Both the position numbers and the translations under genes were made by a program. Under the pieces are notes generated by a model, which had not been told where the DNA came from, searched no databases, and worked only from the letters and a program-made list of their open reading frames with translations. Positions 1-6,461 of a stretch of 6,959 nt of DNA are shown in pieces (within the stretch, counting starts at the first letter, position 1; each line of letters starts with the position of its first letter). The DNA is taken from assembly GCA_027364815.1 (NCBI GenBank), contig DAHXOQ010000150.1, positions 1-6,959 of the forward strand, written 5' to 3'. Origin of the DNA: Acidobacteriaceae bacterium. GTDB taxonomy: Bacteria; Acidobacteriota; Terriglobia; Terriglobales; Acidobacteriaceae.

Positions 1-686
1 ATCGAAGTCTCAAGCGGCTCAAACTCACCATGCGTGCGATGCAGCGGATCGCCCTCTGCGTCAAGATTCTCTGAGGGCTCCTCGTGATCTGCCTCGTTCT
101 CTTCCACTTCCTCTTCTTCGCTGATTCCTGAATCAAATTTCCCCTCAGGCAGCGCCTCGCCAATCGCCTCAAGCAGATCGCCAATCCCCTGCGCATGTTC
201 TGCGCTGACGGCGAAAAGTTGCTTGAATCCAAGCTGCCGGAAGTTCTCCGCTTCAGCTGCCAGTCCCGCTCCCTCAACTTTATTAACCGCGAGAAAAACC
301 GGCTTGCCGCCTCTGAGCAGCAATCGCGCCAGATCCATATCCGGGCTGGCAAGCTCAGTGCGCACATCAACGACAAATATCAGCGCATCTGCTTCTGCAA
401 GCGCAACACGCGCCTGGTTGTATATTTCACTCGGAATCAAATCCGGATCGTCGGGAACCATGCCGCCTGTATCGACAACGCGGAAGATGCGCCCGCCCCA
501 TTCATACTCGCCGTAAATGCGGTCCCTTGTGATGCCAGGCTCATCGCCAACTATCGAACGGCGGGATTTTGTCAACCGATTGAAGAGCGTCGATTTGCCG
601 ACATTCGGCCGGCCAACTATCGCGACAAGGGGCAGATGCGCAGATGCGGTGCGCGCCGGAACTACGGACTTATGATATCTACCCAA
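1..686 (-). CDS. der: Ribosome biogenesis GTPase Der (EngA), N-terminal part, truncated by the window edge
   Basis: Der is a tandem-G-domain GTPase that binds the 50S subunit and is needed for its late assembly. Only 228 codons are in the window, covering the first G domain and the start of the linker. The visible motifs, numbered from the TTG start, are G1 GRPNVGKS (25-32), G2 around T53 in PGITRDR, G3 DTGG (72-75), G4 NKVE (135-138) and G5 SAEH (161-164). Glu in place of Asp in G4 is, from memory, also found in the first G domain of other Der proteins. Residues 190-211 are a very acidic linker (13 Asp/Glu in 22), and the part after it, RTHGEFEPLETS, should lead into the second G domain. There is no in-frame ATG or GTG upstream of G1. 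The TTG at 686 is preceded by GGAG (696-693) with 6 nt spacing, so I chose it over the TTG at 698, which has no such site. The frame is open back to a stop at 773-771. The gene faces the same way as the GGDEF gene but lies 221 nt from it. Confidence 0.96.
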   Translation of the reverse strand, partial: MGRYHKSVVPARTASAHLPLVAIVGRPNVGKSTLFNRLTKSRRSIVGDEPGITRDRIYGEYEWGGRIFRVVDTGGMVPDDPDLIPSEIYNQARVALAEADALIFVVDVRTELASPDMDLARLLLRGGKPVFLAVNKVEGAGLAAEAENFRQLGFKQLFAVSAEHAQGIGDLLEAIGEALPEGKFDSGISEEEEVEENEADHEEPSENLDAEGDPLHRTHGEFEPLETS

Positions 687-744
687 TTGAATCTCCAATC
701 GATTACACGGGAAAAAAGTGAGGGCTTGTTGACCCTCAACTTCA

Positions 745-774
745 ATTATCGACTTCTTTACTGGGAGAACTCAA
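745..774 (-). promoter_or_regulatory. Candidate sigma70-type promoter for der
   Basis: On the minus strand TTGAGT (774-769, 4 of 6 matches to TTGACA) is followed after 18 nt by GATAAT (750-745, 5 of 6 matches to TATAAT). Transcription would begin near 738, giving a leader of about 50 nt before the TTG start of der. A second possible -35, TTGACC at 785-780, lies slightly upstream but has no good -10 at the right distance. This is pattern matching only. Confidence 0.4.
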
Positions 775-799
775 ATTTAGGTCAATTTTAAAGGGCTTT

Positions 800-868
800 C
801 ACACAGCGCTGAAATTGGTGCTGTACTGAATGTTGGCTTCTAGGCACTGTGTGTTTCAGCGCAGCGTG
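800..868. repeat. Interlocked inverted repeats in the GGDEF-der intergenic region
   Basis: Two perfect inverted repeats are interleaved. CACACAG (800-806) is complementary to CTGTGTG (847-853), and CGCTGAAA (807-814) is complementary to TTTCAGCG (854-861). The second pairing extends to GCGCTGAAA/TTTCAGCGC and, with two mismatches, to 13 of 15 positions (800-814 with 854-868). The two pairings compete for adjacent arms. The element lies downstream of the GGDEF stop and upstream of the der promoter candidate. No T-run follows on either strand, so it is not a standard intrinsic terminator. The remainder of 787-907 shows nothing else recognisable. Confidence 0.55.
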
Positions 869-907
869 ATCAATCAATGAGTGCTGTAAAGGCGCCGGAG
901 GCTCATT

Positions 908-2473
908 TCAAATTTTGTGTGAATGTGCCAGTGCCACACCCTCAATGCGAATCGTGTAAATATTTCTTCCCTGCCGCTTGGACTCGTAAAGCGCTTCGTC
1001 AGCGAGTTGGAGTATGCTGCTGGGTGCATTCTCGGGTGTGGGTTTGCAGACCCCGATGCCAATGCTGAGTGTAATGCGATGTTCGAATGGTGAAGCATTA
1101 TTCATCAGGTTGCACTCTTCAATCGCTTGCTGCATTCGAAGCGCAACTGCTACTGCACCATCGGCATCGGTCTCCGGCAGCAGGAGAATGAATTCATCAC
1201 CGCCATAGCGGGCCAGCAGATCAGTAGGCCGGCAAGCTTGTTTAGTGAGCACCTGGGCAACGCGAAGCAGACATGCATCGCCGTAAGCGTGGCCATGAAG
1301 ATCGTTGACCGCTTTGAAGAAGTCCAGATCTATCATCAACACCGCGAGCGTGTGGCCACGGCGCTTCAATTGGCGCCAGATCGCTTCCAGCGCCTGGTCA
1401 AAGTGGCGCCGGTTGGCGATCCCTGTGAGTGGATCAAGAAATGTCAGCCGTTCCAGCGCGGCGTTTGCACTGAGAAGCTTTTCGCCTTGCACTAGCAACT
1501 GGTCCTGGATGGTTCTGTAGTTGAGCTGAACCAATACTGATTCAGCAGCCTGAAGAATCAGCAGCAGGAACATGATGATGAACGCGACCTTAATATGTTC
1601 AAGAATCATCGAGGCTGCCATTACGAAGATGCCCACTGTGATCATCATCGGGCTGATTGTTTCCAGAATCCGATACCTCTGCCCCACCCTGGGGTGCAGG
1701 CGTTGTGCGTGCTGAAGGATCGGTGTGCGCAGTGTCAACCAGCCCAGCGCAAAAAACGGAATGCTCCAAAACAGATCGGCAAAACTTCCCATGACCGGCA
1801 ACTTCCAATGGATGGAGTAATAGTCAACGCCGAACTCAACTGGCAGATAAAGCCATAGCGTGATGTTGATGAACAGCATATGATGGCGCTCTTCTTCTGT
1901 GACACAGGTGAAAAAACGCAGAATGGCGAAGACGGCCAACAGTAAGCACTCAATTGTGTAGGCATTGATCAGTGAGTAGCCGGTTGCGTGGGTACTATCT
2001 GGCGTACGTAAGGGGCGCAGCCAGACAAGTATAAAGGCCAGAAGAATCTGAATTGTATTCAGAAAAATTACGGATTTGAGCGCTGCCGAACGGGCTGTCC
2101 TTGAAAAGGAGAGCATCAGTGGAAAGCCGGCTGAAAGATAAAAGAACCCTGCCGGATCGTAAGTCAGTTTTGCCGGCGAGTAAGCCAATAAACCATCAAT
2201 GAATGCACCGGTCGCCCAGAGCAATAATGCCATTCCAGACCAAATCCAGGGCATGCGTTCACTGCTCGGCAATTTGGATGCACGCCAAAAGCCAATGACC
2301 GCGGCGACAGCGGGCACAAACCCGGTGAAAAAAAAAGTGATGGCCCGAAGATCGGAGTGGATCGTTAACAGAGCGAGTATTTGTAACGGCGGTGCCACGC
2401 ATAACAGAGCCATGAGCAAGCGTTGAGTATGACTCCAGCTTCTGCTATTCCCGTCAGTATTGGTTTGAATCAT
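908..2473 (-). CDS. Membrane-bound diguanylate cyclase (GGDEF domain protein)
   Basis: The protein has 521 residues. It should make the second messenger c-di-GMP from two GTP, with its catalytic domain in the cytoplasm. Residues about 17-315 are strongly hydrophobic and give roughly ten membrane helices (near 18-38, 44-63, 75-95, 107-123, 133-152, 171-189, 198-217, 229-248, 273-291 and 295-315). I do not recognise this sensor region as a named MASE or 7TM type. A helical linker (about 316-342) leads to a complete GGDEF domain (about 343-510). Visible residues are D382 (metal site) in IDLDFFK, N390 and D399 (guanine contacts), the active-site GGDEF at 424-428, and RPTD at 415-418, which matches the RxxD inhibitory site at the usual five-residue distance. 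Active synthesis with product inhibition is therefore expected. There is no EAL domain. The ATG at 2473 has only a weak AAGTTAAAAG upstream. The gene is divergent from the helicase gene. Confidence 0.95.
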   Translation of the reverse strand: MIQTNTDGNSRSWSHTQRLLMALLCVAPPLQILALLTIHSDLRAITFFFTGFVPAVAAVIGFWRASKLPSSERMPWIWSGMALLLWATGAFIDGLLAYSPAKLTYDPAGFFYLSAGFPLMLSFSRTARSAALKSVIFLNTIQILLAFILVWLRPLRTPDSTHATGYSLINAYTIECLLLAVFAILRFFTCVTEEERHHMLFINITLWLYLPVEFGVDYYSIHWKLPVMGSFADLFWSIPFFALGWLTLRTPILQHAQRLHPRVGQRYRILETISPMMITVGIFVMAASMILEHIKVAFIIMFLLLILQAAESVLVQLNYRTIQDQLLVQGEKLLSANAALERLTFLDPLTGIANRRHFDQALEAIWRQLKRRGHTLAVLMIDLDFFKAVNDLHGHAYGDACLLRVAQVLTKQACRPTDLLARYGGDEFILLLPETDADGAVAVALRMQQAIEECNLMNNASPFEHRITLSIGIGVCKPTPENAPSSILQLADEALYESKRQGRNIYTIRIEGVALAHSHKI

Positions 2474-2533
2474 CTTTTAACTTGCTCATTCTGAAAATGT
2501 GGCCCGTGTTCTGATGAAACTAAGAATCAAAAT

Positions 2534-2603
2534 TTACTATCTCTGAGCATAAGTTAATCGATGAATGTAAATCCTGTATAGGAAATTCATCGGGTTACTA
2601 TCT
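2534..2603. repeat. Palindrome flanked by 9-bp direct repeats between divergent genes
   Basis: CGATGAAT (2559-2566) and ATTCATCG (2585-2592) form a perfect 8-bp inverted repeat. Inside it TCCT-GTAT-AGGA (2572-2583) is a second, smaller dyad, so the 34 bp could fold as a stacked hairpin. On either side is an exact TTACTATCT direct repeat, at 2534-2542 and 2595-2603. The region separates the starts of the GGDEF gene and the helicase gene, so a regulator-binding role is possible. The flanking direct repeats could instead be a target-site duplication around a ~52-bp insertion. I see no convincing promoter hexamers for either gene here. Confidence 0.5.
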
Positions 2604-2651
2604 GGAATCTGTAAATAAGTAACTTGAGGCTTTGCCATCTGCCTCACGGCG

Positions 2652-4748
2652 ATGACCGCTGAATCACATCCCTGTGAATGTACGGGTGAAGCCCGGCTCC
2701 TTATGATGGAGAGAATGCCTTTCTCGCCATCCGACGCCAAGAGCCGCAAGTTGCCGACCGTGCATGAGTTCTTTGCGCCAGGCGGAGTCTTGGCTAATTC
2801 AGAGCTCCCCTTTGAGCACCGCTCTGGGCAAATTGAGATGGCGCGTTCTGTCGAGCAGGCATTCACTGAAAAGCGCCACCTGATTGTTGAAGCCGGCACT
2901 GGCACCGGCAAGACGCTCGCCTATCTTCTGCCGGCTTTGCGCACCGGGCAGCGCATCATCATCTCAACCGGTACGCGCGCACTTCAGGACCAGCTCTTTT
3001 TTCGCGATCTCCCCTTTCTTGAATCTCTTCTCGGCCCGCTCGCTGTCTGCTACATGAAGGGCCGCGCAAATTATCTCTGCCGCCACAAACTCGTCACCTT
3101 GAGCAATCAACCCATTCTCTCCGGCCTTGAAGAGATCGATCAGTATCGGCAAATCGCCGAGTGGGAGAAGACTACAGAAACCGGTGACCGTGCCGAGCTT
3201 GACGGTCTGCCTGAGTCCAGTCCGCTCTGGTCAAAGCTCGACGCGCGCACCGAAGCGTGTCTCGGTTCCACATGTCCCGATTACCAGCGCTGCTTCATCA
3301 CCGAGATGCGTCGTCGCGCGATCGAGTCAGACATCGTCATCGTCAATCACCATTTGTTTTTTGCCGACCTAGCCGTGCGTGCGGAAGCAGGTGGCGCGCC
3401 TGACGCCGGTATTCTGCCCGAGGCCGCTGCCGTCATCTTTGACGAGGCGCACGACCTCGAAGAAATTGCCTCAAATTACTTCGGCCTCTCCGTCAGCAAT
3501 CTGCGCTTCGAGGAGCTGGCGCGCGATACCGAACAATTCCTGCGTTCCAATCACACATCCAACCCTCAACTCATGGCCGCCACTCTGCAACTGCGTGAAA
3601 GCGCGCGCATCTTCTTTGCCAATCTGCCCATGCAGGGTGAAGGACGTCAGCCCTTCAACGACCGTGCGGAGTTTCTCGAACACGCCGGCGACCTCTACCT
3701 CAGCGTCCGCAACGGCCTCAAGCGCATGGAAGCCGAGCTCGATGGCGCGCGCGGCATTGCTGAAGCAACCGGTCTCAAAGTGCGCGTCGTTCACCTGCGC
3801 AGTGAACTCGAGTTCCTTCTCGAATCAACCGCTTCAAACATGGTCTTCTGGATGGAGCGCCGCATGGGACCGGCATCCTCTTCAACCGCGCAGAATCAGC
3901 GCCCTGTTGTAAATCGGTCGCGCGTTACTTTTCTGCAAGCCACCCCCATCGACGTCTCCGAACTCCTTGCCGAGCGCGTCTTTGAAGTTGTTCCCACCGT
4001 AATTCTTACCTCGGCCACTCTCACTGTGCAGGGCGGCTTCGAGCACATCCGCAAAAGGCTCGGCCTCCGTGATGCGCGCGAGCTCGTCGTCCCTTCGCAC
4101 TTCCGTTACGACTCTCAAGTCCTCCTCTATCTGCCGCCGGAGATGCCTGACCCGCGCGACGCCGAATTCGTTGACGCCGCAGCCGAGTGCATGGAGCGCG
4201 TTCTCAAAATCACGCGCGGCCGCGCCTTCTGCCTCTTCACCAGCTACAGCCAGATGCGCTTGCTCTACGAGCGTCTTTTGCCGGTCCTCGATTTTCCAAT
4301 TCTGCTGCATGGCTCCGCTCCACGCAAAGCTTTGCTGGAGCAATTTCGCACCACGCCAAACGCCGTCCTCTTCGGCACTTCAAGTTTCTGGCAGGGCGTA
4401 GATGTGCAAGGCGAAGCGCTCAGTTGCGTCATCATCGACCGCTTGCCTTTTGCCGTACCCACTGACCCCATCGTGCAGGCGCGCATGAAATTGATTGAAG
4501 AGTCCGGCGGCAAACCTTTCTTCGATTACCAGGTTCCTTCGGCCGTCATCACCCTCAAGCAAGGCTTCGGCCGCTTGATTCGTTCCCTTGAAGATCGCGG
4601 CGTGCTCGTCCTCCTTGACCCGCGCATCCGCAAGCAGCGCTACGGCCAGACCTTCGTCAATAGCCTTCCCCCCTACAAAATCACCACGCGCATTGAGGAT
4701 GTTGAGAAATTCTTCGGCTACGTTGAAGATGAGGAAATGGATGAATAA
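2652..4748 (+). CDS. ATP-dependent Fe-S DNA helicase, DinG/YoaA (XPD-like) family
   Basis: This is a complete superfamily-2 helicase of up to 698 residues. Family members are 5'-3' DNA helicases that use ATP to unwind repair or replication intermediates such as D-loops and forks. Visible motifs are Walker A AGTGTGKT (81-88), motif Ia STGTRALQDQ (105-114), four cysteines placed as for a 4Fe-4S cluster (C143, C203, C208, C214), Walker B DEAH (264-267), motif III TSATL (453-457), motif V GTSSFWQGVD (575-584) and motif VI QGFGRLIRS (637-645). The wording around motif Ia and C143 (KGRANYLC) is closer to YoaA than to E. coli DinG, and there is no N-terminal exonuclease domain. The coordinates use the longest ATG frame. 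The first 21 residues look unconserved and the ATG at 2652 has no clear ribosome binding site. The ATG at 2715 (M22), with GGAG 3 nt upstream, is a good alternative start. The C-terminus is acidic. The gene seems to stand alone. Confidence 0.95.
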   Translation: MTAESHPCECTGEARLLMMERMPFSPSDAKSRKLPTVHEFFAPGGVLANSELPFEHRSGQIEMARSVEQAFTEKRHLIVEAGTGTGKTLAYLLPALRTGQRIIISTGTRALQDQLFFRDLPFLESLLGPLAVCYMKGRANYLCRHKLVTLSNQPILSGLEEIDQYRQIAEWEKTTETGDRAELDGLPESSPLWSKLDARTEACLGSTCPDYQRCFITEMRRRAIESDIVIVNHHLFFADLAVRAEAGGAPDAGILPEAAAVIFDEAHDLEEIASNYFGLSVSNLRFEELARDTEQFLRSNHTSNPQLMAATLQLRESARIFFANLPMQGEGRQPFNDRAEFLEHAGDLYLSVRNGLKRMEAELDGARGIAEATGLKVRVVHLRSELEFLLESTASNMVFWMERRMGPASSSTAQNQRPVVNRSRVTFLQATPIDVSELLAERVFEVVPTVILTSATLTVQGGFEHIRKRLGLRDARELVVPSHFRYDSQVLLYLPPEMPDPRDAEFVDAAAECMERVLKITRGRAFCLFTSYSQMRLLYERLLPVLDFPILLHGSAPRKALLEQFRTTPNAVLFGTSSFWQGVDVQGEALSCVIIDRLPFAVPTDPIVQARMKLIEESGGKPFFDYQVPSAVITLKQGFGRLIRSLEDRGVLVLLDPRIRKQRYGQTFVNSLPPYKITTRIEDVEKFFGYVEDEEMDE

Positions 4749-4798
4749 ATCTCAAACTCACTTTCTTCCAACCATTTTCAATATCACTTTGTTTTATG

Positions 4799-4852
4799 TG
4801 TCATCCTGAGCGAAACGAGCAATGCGAGTGCAGTCGAAGGATCTGCGGCTGC
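4799..4852 (+). repeat. Dispersed intergenic repeat, copy 1
   Basis: The segment begins TGTCATCCTGAGCGAAACG and ends GTCGAAGGATCTGCGGCTGC. I associate motifs of this form with high-copy intergenic repeats in Acidobacteriota; that is recollection, not a search. It lies 50 nt after the helicase stop, in the same orientation as the diverged copy at 6462-6506. ATCCT at the left end is complementary to AGGAT near the right end, so a weak overall fold is possible. A small GCAC-TTC-GTGC hairpin follows at 4851-4861. Confidence 0.65.
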
Positions 4853-4867
4853 ACTTCGTGCGGTAGG

Positions 4868-4889
4868 CCGGGGATTTATCCCCGGTTTT
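4868..4889 (+). terminator. Terminator-like hairpin downstream of the helicase gene
   Basis: CCGGGGAT (4868-4875) and ATCCCCGG (4878-4885) form a perfect 8-bp stem, or 7 bp with a four-base loop, followed directly by TTTT (4886-4889). This fits a short intrinsic terminator for plus-strand transcription about 120 nt after the helicase stop. The T-run is only four bases. The hairpin sits 15 nt after dispersed-repeat copy 1 and may belong to the same element rather than being a dedicated terminator. The opposite strand has no T-run. Confidence 0.5.
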
Positions 4890-4989
4890 AACGTCAATCA
4901 AAAAATACTTCGCGCTTTAGCCCATGAGGAAATTACACCTGAATTACAAATTGCAAAATGTTGAAGTCATTCACATTTCACACGAAGCC

Positions 4990-5027
4990 AAATCTGATTT
5001 TGCTGCCCAAAATCTGACTTTGTCTGC
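4990..5027 (+). repeat. Short imperfect direct repeat upstream of the membrane protein gene
   Basis: AAATCTGATTTTGCTGC (4990-5006) is nearly repeated as AAATCTGACTTTGTCTGC (5010-5027), with a period of about 20 bp. It lies 22 bp upstream of the ATG at 5049. It could be a pair of regulator half-sites on one DNA face or a chance duplication. The stretch 4890-4989 before it is AT-rich and shows no gene. Confidence 0.4.
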
Positions 5028-5038
5028 AGGGCGATAAA

Positions 5039-5059
5039 ATGAAACCTGATGTCGCGTAA
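5039..5059 (+). other. Possible 6-codon leader ORF overlapping the next start
   Basis: ATG at 5039 opens a frame of six codons (MKPDVA) ending with TAA at 5057-5059. AGGG at 5028-5031 lies 7 nt before this ATG. The 94-residue gene starts at 5049 in another frame and lacks a well-spaced site of its own. Ribosomes stopping at 5057 could re-start at 5049. Alternatively, TAAAAT at 5035-5040 could be a -10 box making the 5049 start leaderless. Neither can be settled from sequence alone. Confidence 0.2.
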
Positions 5060-5333
5060 TCTCTACATTCTCGCCGGCACCCTCGGGCTCTTCGGAGTTC
5101 TGGCCCTCGGCATGGCGATGCTGCCGCATAGCTTGCAGTCCGGCTTGCCCGCCAATGCCGCGCTCTGGCGCTCAGTAGGTTTGCTGCTGCTTCTCGGCGG
5201 ACTCATTTCAGCCTTCATCGGCATCTTGATTCATCTCTTTGAGCAAGTCGACAGGCGTTCTGAGGCTGCGCGCATCGGCACGCGCCAGGCGCGCCGTGCT
5301 CAAAGAAAGCGGGGAAATCACGATGCCCGGTGA
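5049..5333 (+). CDS. Small two-helix membrane protein of unknown function
   Basis: I do not recognise this 94-residue protein. Two hydrophobic helices are visible at about residues 5-25 and 42-64, joined by a short loop (26-41). A strongly basic tail follows (R69, R70, R75, R79, R82, R83, R86, K87, R88). By the positive-inside rule both ends should be cytoplasmic. There are no cysteines or catalytic motifs. An in-frame stop at 5040-5042 rules out a longer N-terminus, so ATG 5049 is the first possible start. The stop overlaps the Nudix start by 11 nt, which suggests one mRNA and translational coupling. Transcription must begin after the hairpin at 4868-4889 or read through it. The hydrophobic pattern and tight coupling make a real gene likely. 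Confidence 0.75.
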   Translation: MSRNLYILAGTLGLFGVLALGMAMLPHSLQSGLPANAALWRSVGLLLLLGGLISAFIGILIHLFEQVDRRSEAARIGTRQARRAQRKRGNHDAR

Positions 5334-5817
5334 GCCTGTCATTTTTGTCGAGCGTCTCGCCGTCCGTGCGATTTTGTTGTCAATGCAGAATGAAGTCCTG
5401 CTCATGCAACTCCGCGCACCGGAGATCAGCGAGGGATTCTGGATTACACCCGGCGGTGGTCTCCAAAAAAATGAATCTGAAGAATCCGCTCTGCGTCGTG
5501 AACTCAGTGAAGAGCTGGGGCTGAGTAATTTTGAATTGGGACCCATCCTCGCACGTCGCGATCACACCTTCAACTGGCTGGGGCGAAGAATTCATCAGCG
5601 CGAGCAAATCTATTTAGTCCAAACAGAACGCTTTGTGCCTCGCATGACCGATGACGTTGAAGCTCGCGTGACCGCTGGCTTCCGCTGGTGGACCCTCGAC
5701 GAGTTGCGCGAAACCAGGGAGAGCGTGACGCCCGGAACTCTGCTTGAAATTATCGAAGAGTATCTGAGAGAGGGTGCGCCTGACCAGTTGCCGGAGATAG
5801 AAATCCGCGTGGATTAA
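5323..5817 (+). CDS. Nudix hydrolase
   Basis: Nudix enzymes cleave nucleoside diphosphates linked to another group, needing Mg2+ or Mn2+. This 164-residue protein carries a perfect Nudix box (G-x5-E-x7-R-E-U-x-E-E-x-G-U) at residues 45-67: G45, E51, R59, E60, E63, E64, G66, L67. The metal-binding glutamates are all present, so it should be active. Residues 98-130 (YLVQTERF... WWTLDELRE) match the later strands and helix common in the family. The substrate cannot be told from sequence. The ATG at 5323 (MPGEPVIFVERLAV) is chosen because it precedes the first core strand and has GGGG at 5311-5314, 8 nt upstream. A TTG at 5239 would give a longer form, but it would lie deep inside the membrane protein gene. 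The start overlaps the end of that gene by 11 nt. The product is presumably cytosolic. Confidence 0.94.
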   Translation: MPGEPVIFVERLAVRAILLSMQNEVLLMQLRAPEISEGFWITPGGGLQKNESEESALRRELSEELGLSNFELGPILARRDHTFNWLGRRIHQREQIYLVQTERFVPRMTDDVEARVTAGFRWWTLDELRETRESVTPGTLLEIIEEYLREGAPDQLPEIEIRVD

Positions 5818-5903
5818 GCGGTTTCAAGCGCCCCACCCCACCACACACCTTGCGCACGTTAAAATTGAAGCTAGCGCCCTTTGCGCCAGAGGATGAAAAC
5901 ACC

Positions 5904-6281
5904 ATGTATGAAGTCACAGTCGAGGCCGGTTTCTCCTCCGGGCATTACCTGCGCAACTACCAGGGCAAGTGCGAGAATCCCCACGGCCACAACTACAAAG
6001 TACGCATCACGCTCGCTGGCCGTGAACTCGATGACACCGGACTCCTTCTCGACTTCAAGATTCTCAAGAATATTCTCAAGCCCACCATCGATTACATTGA
6101 CCACCAGATGCTCAACGACATCTCGCCGTTTACTGAGCTCAATCCATCTGCTGAAAATATCGCCAAATATTTTTACGACGAAACCAATCGCGAGCTTCTG
6201 CGCGTCACCGATGGCCGCGTCCGCGTGAAAGACTGCACCATTTGGGAGACAGACACCACCACCGCAACCTACTTCGAATAA
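5904..6281 (+). CDS. queD: 6-carboxytetrahydropterin synthase QueD (6-pyruvoyl-tetrahydropterin synthase family)
   Basis: QueD turns 7,8-dihydroneopterin triphosphate into 6-carboxy-5,6,7,8-tetrahydropterin, an early step towards preQ0 and queuosine in tRNA. The 125-residue protein has the family's normal length and all key residues: zinc ligands H14, H27 and H29, catalytic C23 in the CxxxHGH signature (CENPHGH), the D66-H67 pair in DHQMLND, and E115 in WET for pterin binding. The CxxxHGH spacing favours QueD over other subgroups of the family. The ATG at 5904 is preferred. AGAGGA (5888-5893) lies upstream with 10 nt spacing, and the first strand (YEVTVEAGFSSGH) begins at once. A TTG at 5850 would add 18 unconserved residues. 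The gap to the Nudix stop is 86 nt. TAAAAT at 5860-5865 might be a -10 element, but no good -35 is seen. No other queuosine gene (queC, queE, queF) is in the window. Confidence 0.94.
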   Translation: MYEVTVEAGFSSGHYLRNYQGKCENPHGHNYKVRITLAGRELDDTGLLLDFKILKNILKPTIDYIDHQMLNDISPFTELNPSAENIAKYFYDETNRELLRVTDGRVRVKDCTIWETDTTTATYFE

Positions 6282-6347
6282 TTTTCAGTTCCGTTCAAAT
6301 GTTTTTGCACTCTATAGCAGATCCATAAATCCATTCGCTATCGCAAC

Positions 6348-6403
6348 GCCATTTGCGCGTAGCGCAAGCTAACTCGCCATTTGCGCGTAGCGCAAGCTGA
6401 CTC
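6348..6403. repeat. Two tandem 28-bp units, each with an inner palindrome
   Basis: Unit 1 (6348-6375) and unit 2 (6376-6403) differ at a single base, an A to G near the end. Each contains the perfect dyad TTGCGC-GTA-GCGCAA (6353-6367 and 6381-6395), able to form a 6-bp stem with a 3-base loop on either strand. The arrangement resembles REP-type intergenic palindromes and sits between the convergent queD and ABM genes. A period of 28 is not a multiple of three, so a coding tandem repeat is unlikely. Positions 6282-6347 and 6404-6461 around it show no gene. Confidence 0.8.
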
Positions 6404-6461
6404 GCTGCCCTTGTTCCTCAACCAATCTGTCCAACTCCAAATCATCGCTCACCCGATACCT

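Noticed and set aside
135..138. Glu instead of Asp in the Der G4 motif (residues 135-138 of the protein; bases about 273-284) as a defect
   Set aside because: As I recall, Glu is found at this position in the first G domain of Der in several other groups, so it is probably a normal variant.
195..791. 198-residue plus-strand open frame across the left end
   Set aside because: It is antisense to der, whose reading frame shows all five G motifs; the plus-strand product has no recognisable features.
800..861. H-type RNA pseudoknot from the A-B-A'-B' repeats
   Set aside because: There are no linker bases between A and B or between A' and B', so the loops could not cross 7-8 bp stems; competing hairpins are more likely.
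3379..3912. 177-residue plus-strand frame and overlapping antisense frames inside the helicase
   Set aside because: These are shadows of the well-supported helicase frame, rich in Ser/Arg/Pro low-complexity translation.
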